49,459 bases of DNA from positions 1-49,459 of the forward strand of contig CAJTSD010000026.1 of assembly GCA_910578795.1 (NCBI GenBank), given 5' to 3'. The notes beneath the pieces are model-generated. The model did no database searches. It had not been told where the DNA came from and saw only the letters and a list, made by a program, of their open reading frames with translations. A program made the translations under genes and the position numbers. Position 1 is the stretch's first letter. Each line of letters opens with the position of its first letter. The stretch is from an uncultured Lachnospiraceae bacterium (GTDB lineage: Bacteria > Bacillota > Clostridia > Lachnospirales > Lachnospiraceae). Shown in pieces: positions 8,187-15,463 of this stretch.

Positions 8187-9698
8187 ATGAAATGCCCAAA
8201 ATGTGGAAATGAGCTGGATGAGGGAAAATTGCTTTGCGAAAAGTGTGGTGAAGAAATAAAGTATGTTCCGGATTTTGATATAGAACTTGAAGATCAGCTT
8301 AAAGAATCAATTTCTACTATGATGGAAGAACTTGCTCTAGAAGAGCATGTGCTAGAAGACCATGCGCTGGAGGGACACCAAAAGAATGAGAAAGAAATTG
8401 AGGACTTTGAGCCGGATGATGATTTCAAGGAAGATTTTCGGGACTATTTTCCCAAAAAACGGAGAAGTTTTCAGAATGATAAGATTATTATTGTTACTGT
8501 GATTGCAGCTGTCATATTTATTATAAGTGCGGCGGGGGTCGTCACATTTATTCAGAATATGGAAAATTCTTATGAGTATCAGTACGAAAAAGCGATTGAG
8601 TGTGCGGCGGGAAATGAATATAATGAGGCAATCAGCCATTTGGAGAGGGCTTTGGCGATTGACGATTCACAGACGGACGCAAGAGTTCTTTTGGCGCAGT
8701 ATTATGATAAAAACGGTATGCGTGCGAGCGCATTGTCTGTTTTCAATGAAATTTTGGCACAGAAAAAAGATTATTCCGGGCGGGATGAAGTGTATGATAT
8801 GCTTCTTTCGATTTATGAGGAAGAGGAAGACTATAAAAAAATGGGGGAGATTCTTGCGCAATGTGATGTAGTAAGAATTGTGTCAAAATACAATAAATAT
8901 GCAGCACTGCCGCCAAAATTTAATAAGAATGGCGGTACTTATGATGAGCTGATTTCCGTTACACTCGAAGGGAATACACAGGGGTATGTTTATTATACAT
9001 TAGACGGTTCGGCTCCGACGGTTCATTCTTTGGTGTATGAAACACCGATTCTTTTGGAGTCGGGAGATTATATGATTCGTGCGATGTTTGTAAACATGTA
9101 TGGCATTGCAAGTACGATAGAATCACAGAGCTATCATATTAATCTGTCTGTGCCAAAGAGTCCGGTAATCAGTCTTGACAGCGGTACTTATCAGGAGCCT
9201 GCGCTGATAGAAGTTTATTACAGTGACGATGTGAAAATTTATTATACGACGGACGGAAGCATTCCGGATAAAAACAGTAAACGGTATGATAATCCAATTG
9301 AGATGCCTTATGGCAGGAGTAATTTTTCTTTTATTGCGATTGATAAATCAGGACTTGGCAGCGAAGTGGTAAGCAAGAGTTATGAGCTTCGTGTAGAGGC
9401 AAATTTTGATGTGGAGCTTGCGATACAGGTGTTGGTCAATAATCTTGTGGCAAACGGAAAATTGCTGAATACGCAGGGGAATGTTCCTGATAAACTTGGC
9501 GTGAACAAATACCGTGCAGCGACAATCATTAGGGTTGGCGAAGCGCTATATTATGTGATTTATGAGGAATATGTGGATACGACGGGACGGGCACATGACA
9601 CGAACAATATCTATGCAATTGATGCCAATACTGCCGATTTGTTTCAAGCATACAAGGTGGACGAAGGGGAATATCATTTGCAGCCTTTTAACGAATAA
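8187..9698 (+). CDS. Zinc-ribbon / single-TM / TPR / chitobiase-C-type repeat protein
   Basis: A 503-residue protein of mosaic build. Residues 2-25 form a zinc ribbon (CPKCGNE...CEKCGEE). An acidic stretch and basic patch (KKRR) lead to one membrane helix (IIIVTVIAAVIFIISAAGVV, ~100-120). After it come TPR-like helices (YEKAIECAAGNEYNEAISHLERALAI...) and two repeats of the CHB_HEX_C_1 beta-sandwich type found at the C-terminus of chitobiases (GYVYYTLDGSAPTVHSLVYE and KIYYTTDGSIPDKNSKRYD). The rest is a mixed alpha/beta domain ending in QPFNE. The topology would put the zinc ribbon in the cytoplasm and the rest outside. GAGGAG lies 9 bases upstream. The function is not known; binding of cell-wall polymers is only an inference. 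Confidence 0.75.
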   Translation: MKCPKCGNELDEGKLLCEKCGEEIKYVPDFDIELEDQLKESISTMMEELALEEHVLEDHALEGHQKNEKEIEDFEPDDDFKEDFRDYFPKKRRSFQNDKIIIVTVIAAVIFIISAAGVVTFIQNMENSYEYQYEKAIECAAGNEYNEAISHLERALAIDDSQTDARVLLAQYYDKNGMRASALSVFNEILAQKKDYSGRDEVYDMLLSIYEEEEDYKKMGEILAQCDVVRIVSKYNKYAALPPKFNKNGGTYDELISVTLEGNTQGYVYYTLDGSAPTVHSLVYETPILLESGDYMIRAMFVNMYGIASTIESQSYHINLSVPKSPVISLDSGTYQEPALIEVYYSDDVKIYYTTDGSIPDKNSKRYDNPIEMPYGRSNFSFIAIDKSGLGSEVVSKSYELRVEANFDVELAIQVLVNNLVANGKLLNTQGNVPDKLGVNKYRAATIIRVGEALYYVIYEEYVDTTGRAHDTNNIYAIDANTADLFQAYKVDEGEYHLQPFNE

Positions 9699-9708
9699 GG
9701 TTGTGATT

Positions 9709-9780
9709 ATGTGGTTTTTCCGTTATAATAAAAACGGTACGAGAAAAAATAACAAGACGAAAGGTATGGTGAATTTCTGA
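9709..9780 (+). CDS. Possible 23-codon basic peptide, translationally coupled to nfnA
   Basis: ATG 9709 opens a 23-residue ORF (starts MWFFRYNK, then rich in Lys, Asn and Thr) whose TGA overlaps the ATG of the next gene (TGATG at 9778-9782). TAAGG lies ~9 bases upstream. The overlap suggests translational coupling, but the ORF is very short and the codon content gives no independent support. The same bases hold a small hairpin (CCGTT...AACGG). It may equally be untranslated leader. Confidence 0.3.
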   Translation: MWFFRYNKNGTRKNNKTKGMVNF

Positions 9781-10664
9781 TGTACAAAATTTTGGAGGCA
9801 AGAGAGCTTGCTGCCAATATCTATTTTATGGCAGTGGAAGCGCCGCGTGTGGCAAAGAATTGTCAGCCGGGGCAGTTTGTAATTGTAAGAATGGATAAGG
9901 ATGGGGAGCGTATACCGCTTACCATTTGTGATTATGATAGAGAAAAGGGTACTGTTTCCATTGTTTTTCAGACAGTAGGCGCTGAGACGACAAGAATGGC
10001 GGCTTTAAAAACAGGCGATGCGTTCCATGATTTTGTGGGACCGCTTGGCTGTGCTTCGGAGCTGATTAGCGAGGATAAGGAAGCGCTTGCAAAGAAGAAG
10101 ATTTTGTTTGTGGCGGGCGGCGTCGGTACGGCTCCGGTTTATCCGCAAGTAAAGTGGCTGCATGGGCAAGGTGTTGCCGCAGACGTGATTGTTGGCGCAA
10201 AGACGCAGGAGCTTTTGATTTTGGAGAAGGAGATGGAGGCTGTTGCGGGTAATCTTTATGTGACAACGGACGATGGTTCGTATGGAAGAAAGGGCATGGT
10301 AACACAGACCATTCAGGACTTGGTGGACGAGGGCAAGCAGTATGATGTGTGTATTGCAATTGGTCCAATGATTATGATGAAATTTGTCTGCAAGCTTACG
10401 AAGGAGCTTGGCATTCCTACGGTTGTCAGCCTGAATCCGATTATGGTTGACGGAACGGGCATGTGCGGTGCCTGCCGTGTGACGGTGGGAAGTGAAGTGA
10501 AGTTTGCGTGTGTGGACGGTCCGGAGTTTGACGGACATCTTGTAAACTTTGACGAGGCGATGAAGCGCCAGCAGATTTATAAGACGGCAGAGGGAAGAGC
10601 GATGCTGAAATTGCAGGAAGGCGATACACATCATGGCGGATGTGGTCAGTGCCAAGGTGAATAG
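9780..10664 (+). CDS. nfnA: Electron-bifurcating NAD(P) transhydrogenase small subunit NfnA-like (FAD/NAD-binding, 2Fe-2S)
   Basis: A 294-residue member of the ferredoxin-NADP reductase-like family that includes PyrK (dihydroorotate dehydrogenase electron-transfer subunit) and the sulfide dehydrogenase/NfnA group. Visible parts are the flavin-binding PGQFVIVRMDKDGERIPLT near residue 40, the nucleotide-binding VAGGVGTAPVYPQ near 115, and a Cys cluster DGTGMCGACRV with further Cys at KFACVDGP, typical of the 2Fe-2S site. The C-terminus has an extra HHGGCGQCQGE motif. Pairing with the downstream GltD-like gene points to NfnAB, which couples ferredoxin and NADH oxidation to NADPH formation. A PyrK role is less likely because pyrD is absent. 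Confidence 0.8.
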   Translation: MYKILEARELAANIYFMAVEAPRVAKNCQPGQFVIVRMDKDGERIPLTICDYDREKGTVSIVFQTVGAETTRMAALKTGDAFHDFVGPLGCASELISEDKEALAKKKILFVAGGVGTAPVYPQVKWLHGQGVAADVIVGAKTQELLILEKEMEAVAGNLYVTTDDGSYGRKGMVTQTIQDLVDEGKQYDVCIAIGPMIMMKFVCKLTKELGIPTVVSLNPIMVDGTGMCGACRVTVGSEVKFACVDGPEFDGHLVNFDEAMKRQQIYKTAEGRAMLKLQEGDTHHGGCGQCQGE

Positions 10665-10744
10665 GTTGAAAAATCAGGATTTTTCAACCGAAAGTTTGTG
10701 TCGGCGCTGCGCCACAAACTTTGTTATGCGCAGAGGGCAGCGCA
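10664..10744. repeat. Three-hairpin palindromic element between nfnA and nfnB
   Basis: Three consecutive hairpins fill the gap. GGTTGAAAAATC/GATTTTTCAACC (10664-10689) is a perfect 12-bp stem with a 2-base loop. AAAGTTTGTG/CACAAACTTT (10691-10722) contains an inner GGCGC-T-GCGCC. TGCGC/GCGCA spans 10727-10744. The first block resembles the element after nfnB (12155-12207), so it looks like a repeated palindromic unit. No U-tract follows, so readthrough into nfnB is expected. Confidence 0.65.
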
Positions 10745-10760
10745 GAAAAGAGGTTAAATA

Positions 10761-12146
10761 ATGGACGTATTGAATAAAATCCCGGTAAGGGAACAGGAAG
10801 CGGCAGTAAGGGCGCAGAATTTTGAAGAGGTGTGTCTTGGTTATAATCAGGAAGAAGCAATGGAGGAGGCAGTGCGCTGCATTAACTGCAAAAATGCGCA
10901 GTGCATTAAGGGCTGTCCCGTTGCAATCAATATTCCCGCATTTATCGAGCAGGTAAAAAACGGGGATATTGCGGAGGCTTATAAGGTTATCAGCGAGTCG
11001 TCATCGCTTCCGGCAGTGTGTGGACGCGTGTGCCCGCAGGAGAGTCAGTGTGAGGGCAAATGTATTAGGGGAATTAAGGGCGACCCGATTTCGATTGGAA
11101 AGTTAGAGCGTTTTGTGGCTGACTGGGCGAGTCAAAACGGAATCAAACCCGAGCCTGCAAAGGAGAAAAACGGTAAAAAGGTAGCTGTGATTGGTTCTGG
11201 TCCGGCAGGTCTTACTTGTGCGGGTGATTTGGCGAAGCTTGGTTATGATGTGACGATTTTTGAGGCGCTTCATGAAGCAGGCGGCGTGCTTGTTTATGGC
11301 ATTCCAGAGTTCCGTCTTCCGAAAGAGGACGTTGTGGCAAAGGAAATTGCCAATGTGGAATCGCTTGGCGTGAAGATTGAAAAGAATGTGATTGTCGGAA
11401 AGTCAGTTACGATTGACGAGCTGATGGAGGACGAAGGCTTTGAGGCGGTATTTATCGGTTCAGGGGCAGGACTTCCGAAGTTTATGGGCATTCCCGGAGA
11501 GAATGCAAACGGTGTATTTTCCGCAAACGAGTATCTGACAAGAAGCAACCTGATGAAGGCGTTTAACGAGGATTCGAATACGCCGATTATGCGCGGCAAG
11601 AAGGTTGCGGTTGTCGGCGGCGGAAACGTGGCAATGGACGCGGCGAGAACGGCTTTGCGTCTTGGCGCGGAGGTACATATCGTGTACAGACGAAGCGAGG
11701 AGGAGCTTCCTGCGAGAGTGGAGGAGGTGCATCACGCAAAGGAGGAGGGCATTATCTTTGATCTTTTGACCAATCCGGTCGAAATCCTTGAGGACGAGAA
11801 TAACTGGGTGCGCGGTATGCGTTGTATTAAAATGGAGCTTGGGGAGCCTGACGCTTCAGGAAGAAGACGACCGGTTGAGGTTCCGGGAAGCGAGTTTGAG
11901 ATGGAGCTTGATACGGTGATTATGTCGCTTGGCACGTCGCCGAATCCGCTGATTTCTTCTACGACAGAGGGCTTGGAGACGAACAAGTGGAAGTGCATTG
12001 TGGCGGACGAGGAGCTTGGAAGGACATCGAAGGAAGGCGTTTTTGCAGGCGGAGACGCGGTGACGGGTGCGGCTACGGTCATTCTTGCGATGGGTGCGGG
12101 AAAGGCTGCGGCAAAAGGCATTCATGAGTATTTATCCAAGAAATAA
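10761..12146 (+). CDS. nfnB: NADPH-binding large subunit NfnB-like (glutamate synthase small-subunit family)
   Basis: A 461-residue flavoprotein of the GltD family, probable partner of NfnA. The N-terminal domain has Cys sets CINCKNAQCIKGCPV and CGRVCPQESQCEGKC, which bind 4Fe-4S clusters. A first dinucleotide fold, VAVIGSGPAGLTCAGDLA (FAD), lies near residue 142, and a second, VAVVGGGNVAMDAARTAL (NADPH), near 282; the C-terminal GVFAGGDAVTGAATVILAMGAGK is the closing FAD contact. It was often annotated gltA in clostridia, but no large glutamate synthase subunit is present and the upstream gene is NfnA-like. NfnAB would link the ferredoxin, NADH and NADPH pools; the hydrogenase at 42124 may share the ferredoxin. 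Confidence 0.85.
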   Translation: MDVLNKIPVREQEAAVRAQNFEEVCLGYNQEEAMEEAVRCINCKNAQCIKGCPVAINIPAFIEQVKNGDIAEAYKVISESSSLPAVCGRVCPQESQCEGKCIRGIKGDPISIGKLERFVADWASQNGIKPEPAKEKNGKKVAVIGSGPAGLTCAGDLAKLGYDVTIFEALHEAGGVLVYGIPEFRLPKEDVVAKEIANVESLGVKIEKNVIVGKSVTIDELMEDEGFEAVFIGSGAGLPKFMGIPGENANGVFSANEYLTRSNLMKAFNEDSNTPIMRGKKVAVVGGGNVAMDAARTALRLGAEVHIVYRRSEEELPARVEEVHHAKEEGIIFDLLTNPVEILEDENNWVRGMRCIKMELGEPDASGRRRPVEVPGSEFEMELDTVIMSLGTSPNPLISSTTEGLETNKWKCIVADEELGRTSKEGVFAGGDAVTGAATVILAMGAGKAAAKGIHEYLSKK

Positions 12147-12154
12147 TGAGGTAA

Positions 12155-12207
12155 GGTTGAAAATTAAAATTTTCAATCCGCAAATTTGTGCTCACGCCCA
12201 AATTCGC
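12155..12207. repeat. Palindromic element after nfnB, related to 10664-10744
   Basis: GGTTGAAAATT/ATTTTCAATCC (12155-12179) is followed by GCAAATTTG/CAAATTCGC (12180-12207). The order, the GGTTGAAAA start and the TTTGTG segment match the element between nfnA and nfnB, with a shorter second hairpin. It is probably a diverged copy of the same palindromic repeat. Confidence 0.55.
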
Positions 12208-12236
12208 ACGTTGTGAAAGGAGCATGGTTACAAAGA

Positions 12237-12719
12237 ATGGTTTATCAGGATAAAAAGGCGAAGGCAGAGGACTTTAAAAGCTCTGCCTATACGCTTTTAT
12301 TAGTGGGAATAATTGGAATTGCGGCGTTGGTGCTGTTGGAGCTTGGCGTGTTTGGGTTTCGGCTTGCGTCGCCGCAGAAATATATGACATACGGGGTAAT
12401 GGGTGCCCTGTTTGTGATTTTTATTGTGATGGGGATTATGTCGCTTCGCTCGGCAAAGCAATATGTTACGGAGGCTGCCACAGAGGAGGATTTGACTGCA
12501 AAGGTCAAAGCGTGGGCAAAGGAACATCTGACGGCGGATATGGTGCGGGACGCGGTGCCTTTTGAGGAGGACACGCCGGACGAGGAGAAGTATTTCAAAT
12601 ATTTTGCGTATCTTCAGGCGGTGGTCACACAGGAATTTGGGACACTTTCCCCAGCGTTTGTTGAGGCGTTTTGTGAGGAGCTGTATGCGGAACTTTTTGA
12701 GAATGGCGGTCAGGAATGA
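12237..12719 (+). CDS. Small two-TM membrane protein upstream of rlmH
   Basis: 160 residues from ATG 12237 (starts MVYQDKKAK). Two hydrophobic segments follow a basic N-terminus: TLLLVGIIGIAALVLLELGV and YGVMGALFVIFIVMGIM. The rest is an acidic soluble tail (DEEKYFKYFAYLQAVV...). I recognise no named family. The start is uncertain: the best Shine-Dalgarno (AAAGGAG, 12216-12222) points to an out-of-frame ATG at 12224 that makes only 9 codons, whereas in-frame candidates are ATG 12237 (14-base spacing) and GTG 12213. Its stop overlaps the rlmH start, so the two are coupled. Confidence 0.7.
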   Translation: MVYQDKKAKAEDFKSSAYTLLLVGIIGIAALVLLELGVFGFRLASPQKYMTYGVMGALFVIFIVMGIMSLRSAKQYVTEAATEEDLTAKVKAWAKEHLTADMVRDAVPFEEDTPDEEKYFKYFAYLQAVVTQEFGTLSPAFVEAFCEELYAELFENGGQE

Positions 12720-13195
12720 ATATAACGCTTGTGACAGTCGGAAAAATCAAGGAACGGTATTTTCGGGACGCGGTGGCGGAATATCAAAAACGGCTTTCAA
12801 GGTATTGCAGGCTGGATATTATTGAGGTAGCGGACGAAAAGACGCCAGATAGGGCGTCAGAGGCGGAAGAAAACCTGATTCAGCAAAAGGAAGCGGAGCG
12901 GATTTTGAAGCATGTGAGAGAGAACGCGTATTGCATTGCGCTTGCCATTGACGGAACGAAGTATGATTCCGTCGCGCTTTCTGGGCATCTTGAGGGGCTT
13001 GCGCTTTCGGGAAAGAGTACTCTCGTGTTTGTCATCGGGGGGTCTCTTGGATTACATGAGGAGGTTTTAAAGAGGGCTGACGAAACGCTCAGCTTTTCGG
13101 ATATGACGTTTCCGCACCAGCTGATGCGGGTCATTCTTTTGGAACAGCTTTACCGGTGTTTTCGGATTAGGAATCATGAGCCGTATCATAAGTAA
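12716..13195 (+). CDS. rlmH: 23S rRNA (pseudouridine-1915-N3)-methyltransferase
   Basis: A 159-residue SPOUT-class methyltransferase that methylates pseudouridine 1915 in helix 69 of 23S rRNA in assembled ribosomes, using SAM. The length and the conserved blocks fit: N-terminal MNITLVTVGKIKERYF, the SAM-binding loop FVIGGSLGLHEEV, the knot segment LSFSDMTFPHQLMRVILLEQ, and the invariant C-terminal HEPYHK. It overlaps the preceding gene by 4 bases (ATGA). Its last 18 bases plus 2 more are repeated exactly 1,871 bases downstream; the 3' end of rlmH is the known integration site of SCC elements in staphylococci. Confidence 0.97.
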   Translation: MNITLVTVGKIKERYFRDAVAEYQKRLSRYCRLDIIEVADEKTPDRASEAEENLIQQKEAERILKHVRENAYCIALAIDGTKYDSVALSGHLEGLALSGKSTLVFVIGGSLGLHEEVLKRADETLSFSDMTFPHQLMRVILLEQLYRCFRIRNHEPYHK

Positions 13196-13197
13196 GT
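13178..13197 (+). repeat. Direct repeat, left copy (att-like, rlmH 3' end)
   Basis: GAGCCGTATCATAAGTAAGT covers the last codons and stop of rlmH. The same 20 bases occur at 15049-15068, with no similarity on the upstream flank. The core TATCATAA is also the core of the SCC attachment site in staphylococcal rlmH (orfX). Confidence 0.8.
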
Positions 13198-13278
13198 GCG
13201 GAATTTTGCAGAGGTTTAGAAAGTGTCTGAAAGCTAAGATTTTGGTGTAAAAGGGGATTTTAGAAAAGAGGATTTCGC

Positions 13279-13861
13279 ATGAAAATGCCGGAAATGATTA
13301 TTTTTGATTATGGGCGTACATTAATTTACCAGCCGAATTATAATGTTTCTAATGGAAATAAAGCAATTTATCCATATATAGACAGGAATCTACGCAATAT
13401 TTCTTTTGAAGAATATGACAGGAGCAATATGGAACTGTTTGCGAAAATGAAAGCAGAAAGAGGAAAGTATCTTGAGATCCATGAGCATAATTTTTTAAGG
13501 TTGTTTTTGGATTAGTTTTTCCGGTGCTGCTTTAAAGGAGCAGCTTGACCGTCTGCTCCCGGAAAACAGATTTGAATTTGTGTTAGCATCAAGTGATTAC
13601 ATATTTAGAAAGCCGCATAGCATTATGTACAAGATAGCATTGCAGAAATCGGGATTAACGCCAGACAAAGTTTGGTACTGCGGCGACAGTATGGAAAATG
13701 ACATTTACGGAGCAAATAGTGTTGGAATGTTTCCTGTTTTATATGAAGAAAGAACAAAGGATGAAACATATTTTCTGTCTGATCAAAATGATAAGAATAA
13801 TCCTGAATTTGAATATCTGCGTATTCATGACTGGCGGGAGCTGATGGATATTTTGGCATGA
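13279..13861 (+). pseudogene. HAD-family hydrolase, broken by internal deletion/frameshift
   Basis: The first part (13279-13515) starts KMPEMIIFDYGRTLIY, a HAD motif I (DxGxT), and ends prematurely in LFLD-stop. In another frame, from 13508, the reading continues WISFSGAALKEQLDRLLPEN, then FRKPHSIMY (motif III Lys) and VWYCGDSMENDIYGANSVGM (motif IV). The two halves belong to one HAD phosphatase-like protein, but the cap/middle region (probably some tens of codons) is missing and the frames differ. The gene lies inside the block bounded by the 20-bp repeats and is presumably non-functional. Confidence 0.8.
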
Positions 13862-14049
13862 TAAAACTGTAAATGGAGTTTCAATGGCGTCGCGCCCTCG
13901 TACCGCAGAATATTTTACAGGGTGAACTGGGTAAAAGTTGGTCTTTAAGATTGGATGTAATATTTCTGCAGAATGAAAACTGGTTATCCTGAAAGATTAA
14001 AAGAGAAATTTTGTAGGAGAAAAATTCCGGAAGAGAGATTTTTAGCTTA

Positions 14050-14078
14050 TTGTAATTATCCGGACGGATGTGTATAAT
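14050..14078 (+). promoter_or_regulatory. Promoter of Rpn-family gene
   Basis: TTGTAA (14050-14055), 17-bp spacer, TATAAT (14073-14078), about 50 bases upstream of the ORF start. It is close to the sigma-A consensus. The stretch 13862-14049 before it holds no recognisable gene. Confidence 0.6.
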
Positions 14079-14129
14079 AGGAATAGATAATAAATTTTTG
14101 AGATATAAAGAGTTTTCCGGCAGTCATTT

Positions 14130-14962
14130 ATGGGAAGAAAGCAGGTAGATAAATGGGAAATATGGAAACAAAGTAGAAAAGCTGGGAAGACCTAAGCATA
14201 TCCAATGATTTCCTGTTTGGAAAGGTCATGCAGAATCCGGAGTTGTGCAAAGAATTACTACAAAGGATTCTTCCGGATTTGAAGATTGACCGCATAGAGT
14301 ATCCGGAATTGCAGAAAAGTATCAACGTGGATATGGATGCCCGCAGCGTGAGACTGGATGTGTATGTAAAAGATGATAAAGAAGTTGTTTACGACATAGA
14401 AATGCAGGTCAGCGATACAAAAGAGCTTCCTAAAAGAAGCCGGTATTATCAGAGTATGCTTGACCTGCAGTTAATTGATAAGGGGCAGTTTTATGATGCG
14501 TTAAAGAGAAGCTACGTCATATTTATCTGTCCGTTTGATTTATATGGGAAAGGGCGGCATATTTATACTTTTGAAAATATCTGTAAGGAAGATGGCAGTA
14601 TTTTTATGGGGGATGAGACGGTAAAGATATTTCTCAATGCAAAAGGAACATTGGATGATGTCAGTGATAAGTTAAAAGCATTTCTGGATTATGTGGCAGG
14701 GAAGAAGCCGAAAGATGCCTATGTAGAGAAGCTGGAAGAAGCAGTAAAGGAAGCAAAGAAGAATAGGGAATGGAGGCATGAGTATATGACATTGCTAATG
14801 CGTGACCAAGAGAATGTAAAAATTGGAGAAAAACGTGGAGAAGAAAAAATGCTTTTGCTAATGGAAAGATTGATAGAAGATAAGCGTTTTGATGATATTG
14901 CGAAAATAAAGGCAGATAATGGCTATCGGCAGAAACTTTATTTGGAGTATCATATCATTTAA
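14130..14962 (+). pseudogene. Rpn / PD-(D/E)XK nuclease family protein with early frameshift
   Basis: The main frame from 14228 (244 residues) is typical of the Rpn family of recombination-promoting nucleases: NDFLFGKVMQNPELCKELL, IEYPELQKSINVDMDARSV, the catalytic-type D...DIEMQV near residue 57 of that frame, RSRYYQSMLDLQLIDKG, and FICPFDLYG. The N-terminus is broken. From ATG 14130 the sequence reads MGRKQVDKWEIWKQSRK and then runs out of frame, while the downstream frame has a TAG at 14174-14176; a 1-base indel near the GAAAAG run joins them. If translation restarts at ATG 14228, a nearly complete protein could still be made. It has its own promoter and lies inside the repeat-bounded block. 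Confidence 0.75.
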
Positions 14963-14976
14963 AAGCAGGACATCAC

Positions 14977-15008
14977 AAGGCAGAAAATTTAAAAGGTTTT
15001 CTGTCCTT
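14977..15008 (+). terminator. Terminator-like hairpin after Rpn gene
   Basis: AAGGCAGAAAA pairs with TTTTCTGTCCTT (one bulged base) 15 bases after the stop codon. The following TAATAAT is only weakly U-rich. Confidence 0.4.
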
Positions 15009-15048
15009 AATAATATTACGAAATTTTTGCATTTAGATATGTTATGGA

Positions 15049-15068
15049 GAGCCGTATCATAAGTAAGT
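15049..15068 (+). repeat. Direct repeat, right copy (att-like)
   Basis: An exact second copy of GAGCCGTATCATAAGTAAGT, outside any gene. Bases before it (TTATGGA) differ from rlmH coding sequence, so this is not a longer gene duplication. After the repeat, one mismatch is followed by CG in both copies. Confidence 0.8.
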
Positions 15069-15132
15069 ACGAAAAATGAACAGACGCAGCATCGTTTGGA
15101 ATAAGGTGAAACAAAAAGATATGTGGTGAAAA

Positions 15133-15453
15133 ATGAATTTGCTTTTTATATGCAGCCAAAATAAGAGGCGCAGCTTAACCGCTGAGAAGATTTTTAACGG
15201 ATATAACGGACATAAGGCATATTCAGCAGGAACAGAATCAAACTCCAGAATTAAGGTTACTCCCGGATTGCTGAAACAAGCCGATATTATTTTTTGTATG
15301 GAAAAAAAGCACGTGCGAAGAATAAGGGAGAAGTATCCGGATATTGTTGACGGTAAAAAATTGATCTGCCTTAACATTCATGATGATTATGAATTTATGG
15401 ACAGGGAATTACAGGAATTGCTTGAAAGCTATGTTTATGAATACATTTCGTGA
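15133..15453 (+). CDS. Small protein tyrosine phosphatase (low-molecular-weight-like)
   Basis: 106 residues with the phosphatase loop at the N-terminus: LLFICSQNKRRSLTAEKIF, where C6-x5-R12 matches the CX5R(S) active site. IIFCMEKKHVRRI and LICLNIHDDYEFMDRELQELL follow the pattern of the predicted protein tyrosine phosphatases of COG4551, which are shorter than classic LMW-PTPs. The start is ATG 15133, with only a weak upstream site (GGTGA). It is followed after 10 bases by a membrane protein gene, so the two may be cotranscribed. The natural substrate is unknown. This is the first intact gene downstream of the right-hand 20-bp repeat. Confidence 0.75.
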   Translation: MNLLFICSQNKRRSLTAEKIFNGYNGHKAYSAGTESNSRIKVTPGLLKQADIIFCMEKKHVRRIREKYPDIVDGKKLICLNIHDDYEFMDRELQELLESYVYEYIS

Positions 15454-15463
15454 GAGGATACAA

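Noticed and set aside
13508..13861. Treating the second HAD fragment as an independent gene
   Set aside because: It lacks motif I and a start; the motif order shows it is the tail of the gene begun at 13279.
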